Source: Arthrobacter silviterrae
GTDB taxonomy: Bacteria > Actinomycetota > Actinomycetes > Actinomycetales > Micrococcaceae
NCBI RefSeq assembly: GCF_011045165.1
Contig: NZ_JAAKZI010000028.1
Span: forward strand, 1-64,000
Direction of reading: 5' to 3'
Length of the DNA: 64,000 bases
Shown here one piece after another: positions 60,808 to 64,000 of this stretch (within the stretch, counting starts at the first letter, position 1; every line of letters starts with the position of its first letter). The notes under the pieces are model-generated. The model worked only from the letters and a program-made list of their open reading frames with translations, ran no database searches and was not told the origin of the DNA. A program made the translations under genes and the position numbers.

Positions 60808-63800
60808 GTGTTCATTCATTTGCATGTTGCCTCCGCCTTTTCCGCCCACTACGGGGTGGACTGGGCCGACACCCTGGCCGCCGCGGCCAGGGATGGCGGC
60901 GCCGATGCCCTGGCGATCACGGACCGTGATGGCTTGTACGGGGTGCCCAAGCACATTGCGGCCTGTCGGCGGGCGGGGATTGACGCGATCCTTGGCGTGG
61001 AGCTCGCGACCTTGGACCGCGACGGCGGGGTGGCCGGCCGTGTTGTGGTCTTGGCCCACGGGCACAACCAAGGGGCGGGGTATGCGGCTTTGTGCCGGCT
61101 GGTGTCCACGGCGCACACCCGTTCGCCGGTCGGGGTGGGCCCGGAAGAGATTGCGGGCCATTTGCTGACGGGGTCCGGGCCGGTCGGGACGGTGTTGCTG
61201 GGCCCGCTCTCGGATGTCGGGCGGCGGGTCGGGGCACGCCGGGAGGGCCTGCCCTTGCTGCGCGCCTGGCAATCGGTCCTGCCGGCCGAGGCCTTGCGTG
61301 TTGAGGTGGTGTCTCATCTTTCCGAGCCCGGGCAGCCGCTCAGCCACCCGCACGCCATTCGCATGCTCCGCCTGGCCGCCCGGTCCGGGATCACGCCCGT
61401 GCTGACGAACATGGTCCGGTATGCCGAGCCTGACGGGGCGGTCACCGCGGATGTCCTGGACGCGGCCCGGGCCCTGGCCTGTCTGGATGAGGTGGGCGTC
61501 CAGCCGACAGCCCAGGGGTGGCTCAAACCCGTGGCAACCATGAAGGCGCTGGCCTCGGAAATTGCGGTGCTGGGCCAGTTCGGGGCGGGGGCGGCCAGGG
61601 CGCTGCTGGCGCAGACTGAAGAACTGGCGGATGCGTGCCGGATTGATCCGGTCACCGATGTGGGCTGGGGTGTCCCCGTCATGCCGGAGGCCTCCATCAT
61701 CGGCATCACCGGCGATCCCCTGGCGGAGCTCTGGGAACGGGCCACGGCGGGCGTGGCAAGCAGGTATCCGGGACTCCGGGCCAGGTCCCGGGCGGCTGTG
61801 GAGGAGCGGTTGCGGGCTGAGATGGGAACCATCGCCGAGCTCGGGTTCTCCTCGTACTTTCTGACGGTGGCGGAGGTGACCCGGCTGATCCGGGAGATGG
61901 GGATCCGCTCGGCCGCCCGCGGCTCCGGGGCCGGCTCCCTGGTCAACTATGCCCTGGGCATTTCCCAGGTCGACCCGATCCGGCACGAGCTGTTGTTTGA
62001 GCGGTTTCTGAGCACCGAGAGGCAAACCCTGCCGGATGTTGACATTGATGTGGAGTCGGCGAGGCGGCATGAAATCTACCACCGCATTTTCGAGCGCTTC
62101 GGCCCGGAACGGGTGACTTTGATGTCGATGCAGTCCGGGTACCGGGCCCGCGGCGCGGCCCGGGACGCCGGGATGGCGCTGGGCATGGCGCCGGGGGACA
62201 TTGACGGGATCGCGAAGGGGTTGTGGAGGTTCTCGGCGAGTGAATTCCGGGAAGCGTTGGATGAAAAGCCGGAACTGCGCGATCTGGCCGGCCGGGTCGA
62301 GGGGAACCGGCAGCTGGATCTTCTCGTGGACATCACAGAGCGCCTGGACCGGCTCCCGCGGCACATTTCCATGCACCCGTGTGGGGTCATCCTCAGCTCG
62401 GCTTCCTTGTTGGACCGCACCCCGGTCCAGCCCTCCGGGATGGGCCTGCCCATGTCCCAATACGACAAGCACGACATGGACCCCATGGGCCTGATCAAGC
62501 TTGATGTGCTGGGCGTGCGGATGCAGTCCGCGATGGCCTACGCCACCACGGAAATCCGCCGCACCACCGGCAAGGCCATCGACCTGGAGGCCGTGCCGTT
62601 GGATGACGGGCCGACCTTTGAACTCATCCGCTCCACCCAAACCCTGGGGTGTTTCCAGATTGAATCGCCCGGGCAGCGCGAACTCATCGGCAAGCTCCAA
62701 CCGACCGTCTTTGACGACCTCATCACCGACATTTCCCTGTTCCGCCCCGGCCCCATGCAGGCCGACATGGTCAAGCCCTTCCTGAACCGGCGCGGCGGCT
62801 GGGAAACCGTCGCCCAACTCCACCCCGACCTGGAACCGGTGCTGCGGGGCACCTACGGGATCGTGGTCTTCCACGAACAACTCATGCGCATCCTGGACAT
62901 CTTCACCGGCTGCGGCCTCGCCTACGCCGACGTGCTCCGGCGCCACCTCAGCAACGACGAGAAACTCCCGGCAGTCGAAACCTACTTTCGGGACCGGTCC
63001 GCCCAACGCGGCTACACCCCCGACGCCATAGAGAAGGTGTGGGGCGTGGTGAAGGGTTTTGGCTCGTTCGGTTTTTGCCGCGCCCACGGGGCAGCGTTCG
63101 CCGTCCCGACCTACGAATCCGCCTGGCTGAAAACCCACTACCCGGTCCAATTCCTGGCCGGGCTCTGGACCCATGACCCGGGCATGTATCCCAAACGCCT
63201 GCTCGTCGCCGAAGCCCGCCGGCTCGGCATCCCCATCCTGCCCCTGGACGTCAACGCCTCCACGGACGAGTACGTCGTTGAACCCGCAGGGGATCGCGGC
63301 CTGGGGATCCGCATGTCCCTGGCGGACGTGAAAGGCATCCAGGCCAAGGAAATCGAACGCATCCTCAACCAGCGGCCCTTCGATTCCCTGGCCGACCTCA
63401 AGCAACGCGCCCGGCTCCGCGTCTCGACGATTGAGAGCCTGGCCCTGGTCGGAGCCCTCGACTCCCTCTACACCGGAAACCACCACCGGAGCCGGCGCGA
63501 CCTGGCCGCCTGGAACCAGGCCACCCGCCACGGCAAACGCGCCCACGTGATCCCCGGCCAGCTCGCCCTGCCCCTGCCGGCCATCGACGCAGCCACCATG
63601 ACAGCCGGCGAACCGGAGATGACCCCCGTCGATGTCACCCGTGCCGAACTGGACATCCTCTCCCTCGACGTCACCCACCACCTCATGGACTCCCACCAAC
63701 CCCTCCTGGACCAGCTCGGCGTCACCAAAGCCAAAGACCTCCTGGGCCTGCGCAACGGCACCTTCGTCCGCGTCGCCGGGGTCCGGGTCGCCACCCAAAC

Positions 63801-64000
63801 ACCTCCCATGCACGGCGGCAAACGCGTCGTGTTCATCAGCATCGACGACGGCACCGGCTGCATCGACGCGACCTTCTTCGCCGACGCCCAGGAAAACGTC
63901 GCCCCGCCCATCCTCTTCAACACCCGGCTACTCCTGATCGAGGGCACCACCCGCCGCACGGGCCCGCGCGGCATGTCCCTCCAAGCCACCAACGCCACGG
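60808..64000 (+). CDS. dnaE2: Error-prone DNA polymerase III alpha subunit (DnaE2), 3' end beyond the window
   Basis: Over 1060 codons lie in the window, open at the right edge; start GTG 60808. The PHP domain comes first (LHVASAFSAHYG, ALAITDRDGLYG). The polymerase core has RGSGAGSLVNYALGI and the PDVDIDVE metal motif. The tail shows the helix-hairpin and OB-fold parts (VRVAGVRVATQTPPMHGGKRVVFISIDDG). It performs mutagenic lesion bypass in the SOS response. Its usual partner ImuB is not upstream. Confidence 0.92.
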   Translation, partial: MFIHLHVASAFSAHYGVDWADTLAAAARDGGADALAITDRDGLYGVPKHIAACRRAGIDAILGVELATLDRDGGVAGRVVVLAHGHNQGAGYAALCRLVSTAHTRSPVGVGPEEIAGHLLTGSGPVGTVLLGPLSDVGRRVGARREGLPLLRAWQSVLPAEALRVEVVSHLSEPGQPLSHPHAIRMLRLAARSGITPVLTNMVRYAEPDGAVTADVLDAARALACLDEVGVQPTAQGWLKPVATMKALASEIAVLGQFGAGAARALLAQTEELADACRIDPVTDVGWGVPVMPEASIIGITGDPLAELWERATAGVASRYPGLRARSRAAVEERLRAEMGTIAELGFSSYFLTVAEVTRLIREMGIRSAARGSGAGSLVNYALGISQVDPIRHELLFERFLSTERQTLPDVDIDVESARRHEIYHRIFERFGPERVTLMSMQSGYRARGAARDAGMALGMAPGDIDGIAKGLWRFSASEFREALDEKPELRDLAGRVEGNRQLDLLVDITERLDRLPRHISMHPCGVILSSASLLDRTPVQPSGMGLPMSQYDKHDMDPMGLIKLDVLGVRMQSAMAYATTEIRRTTGKAIDLEAVPLDDGPTFELIRSTQTLGCFQIESPGQRELIGKLQPTVFDDLITDISLFRPGPMQADMVKPFLNRRGGWETVAQLHPDLEPVLRGTYGIVVFHEQLMRILDIFTGCGLAYADVLRRHLSNDEKLPAVETYFRDRSAQRGYTPDAIEKVWGVVKGFGSFGFCRAHGAAFAVPTYESAWLKTHYPVQFLAGLWTHDPGMYPKRLLVAEARRLGIPILPLDVNASTDEYVVEPAGDRGLGIRMSLADVKGIQAKEIERILNQRPFDSLADLKQRARLRVSTIESLALVGALDSLYTGNHHRSRRDLAAWNQATRHGKRAHVIPGQLALPLPAIDAATMTAGEPEMTPVDVTRAELDILSLDVTHHLMDSHQPLLDQLGVTKAKDLLGLRNGTFVRVAGVRVATQTPPMHGGKRVVFISIDDGTGCIDATFFADAQENVAPPILFNTRLLLIEGTTRRTGPRGMSLQATNAT

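Noticed and set aside
60487-63813. 1108-residue open frame on the minus strand
   Set aside because: It is the antisense shadow of dnaE2; composition is Pro/Gly/Arg/His-rich and no domain is visible, while the plus strand shows clear DnaE2 motifs.
1-64000. CRISPR arrays, rRNA genes and intact insertion sequences
   Set aside because: No regularly spaced repeats, no rRNA-like conserved sequence and no transposase with catalytic residues were seen.

Overview
The window is a GC-rich actinobacterial sequence, most like Micrococcaceae (Arthrobacter and relatives). Reasons: GTG/TTG starts are common, operons are tightly coupled (TGATG, ATGA and GTGA junctions), and the conjugation genes are of the actinobacterial type (SCO6880-like, DUF6112-like, DUF4913, MobF relaxase). 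It divides into a chromosome-like accessory part (1-21.7 kb) and an integrative conjugative element (ICE, about 22-60 kb). The ICE carries a foreign catabolic island, and an error-prone polymerase gene runs off the right edge.

Left part. The 3' end of a probable mmsA gene is followed by an orphan tRNA 3' end (451-476), likely an old attachment-site scar, and a small ABM-domain monooxygenase. A long leftward operon (12.86 to 0.86 kb) encodes a betaine/choline-type ABC importer, a formaldehyde-activating-enzyme homologue (Fae), an enolase-superfamily enzyme, two aldehyde dehydrogenases, a 3-hydroxyisobutyrate-dehydrogenase-like protein, an iron alcohol dehydrogenase, an SDR and a DMT exporter. 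A divergent IclR regulator lies upstream. A second leftward operon (21.6 to 14.36 kb) is a nucleoside salvage unit: ribokinase, LacI regulator, ECF transporter (S, T, A, A') and two nucleoside hydrolases, with a palindromic operator upstream.

ICE. A decayed zone (21.7-22.9 kb) holds relics of a related element and a 24-bp inverted repeat. Next come an EspR-like regulator with a convergent overlapping winged-helix gene, a tyrosine integrase and xis. The following genes are a DUF4192 gene, an operon of MpaB-like oxygenase, ImmA/IrrE protease and 7-TM MAB_1171c-like protein, a second EspR-like/winged-helix pair, and a sigma-70-family factor. Conjugation genes are TcpC-like and NlpC/P60 (31.8-33.6 kb), a DUF6112/TrbL/SCO6880/VirB4/VirD4/DUF4913 operon (45.1-52 kb), ArdC (52.1 kb) and a leftward relaxase operon (60.2-55.5 kb). 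A catabolic island (34.1-44.7 kb) separates the two conjugation blocks. It has a GntR regulator, an argininosuccinate-lyase-like enzyme, a polar amino-acid importer, two NodB-fold deacetylases, an MmgE/PrpD protein and two amidohydrolases, suggesting use of an iminodisuccinate- or EDDS-like amino acid.

The main finding is a two-part promoter motif, consensus CTCACGTTG-N14-AACCATGAAC. It occurs at six places, always with exactly 14 bases between the halves, always inside the ICE and always upstream of an ICE gene or operon. It is probably read by the ICE's own sigma factor, whose gene has an ordinary TTGACA promoter. This would make the element a self-contained sigma regulon controlled by EspR-like, winged-helix and ImmA/IrrE proteins.
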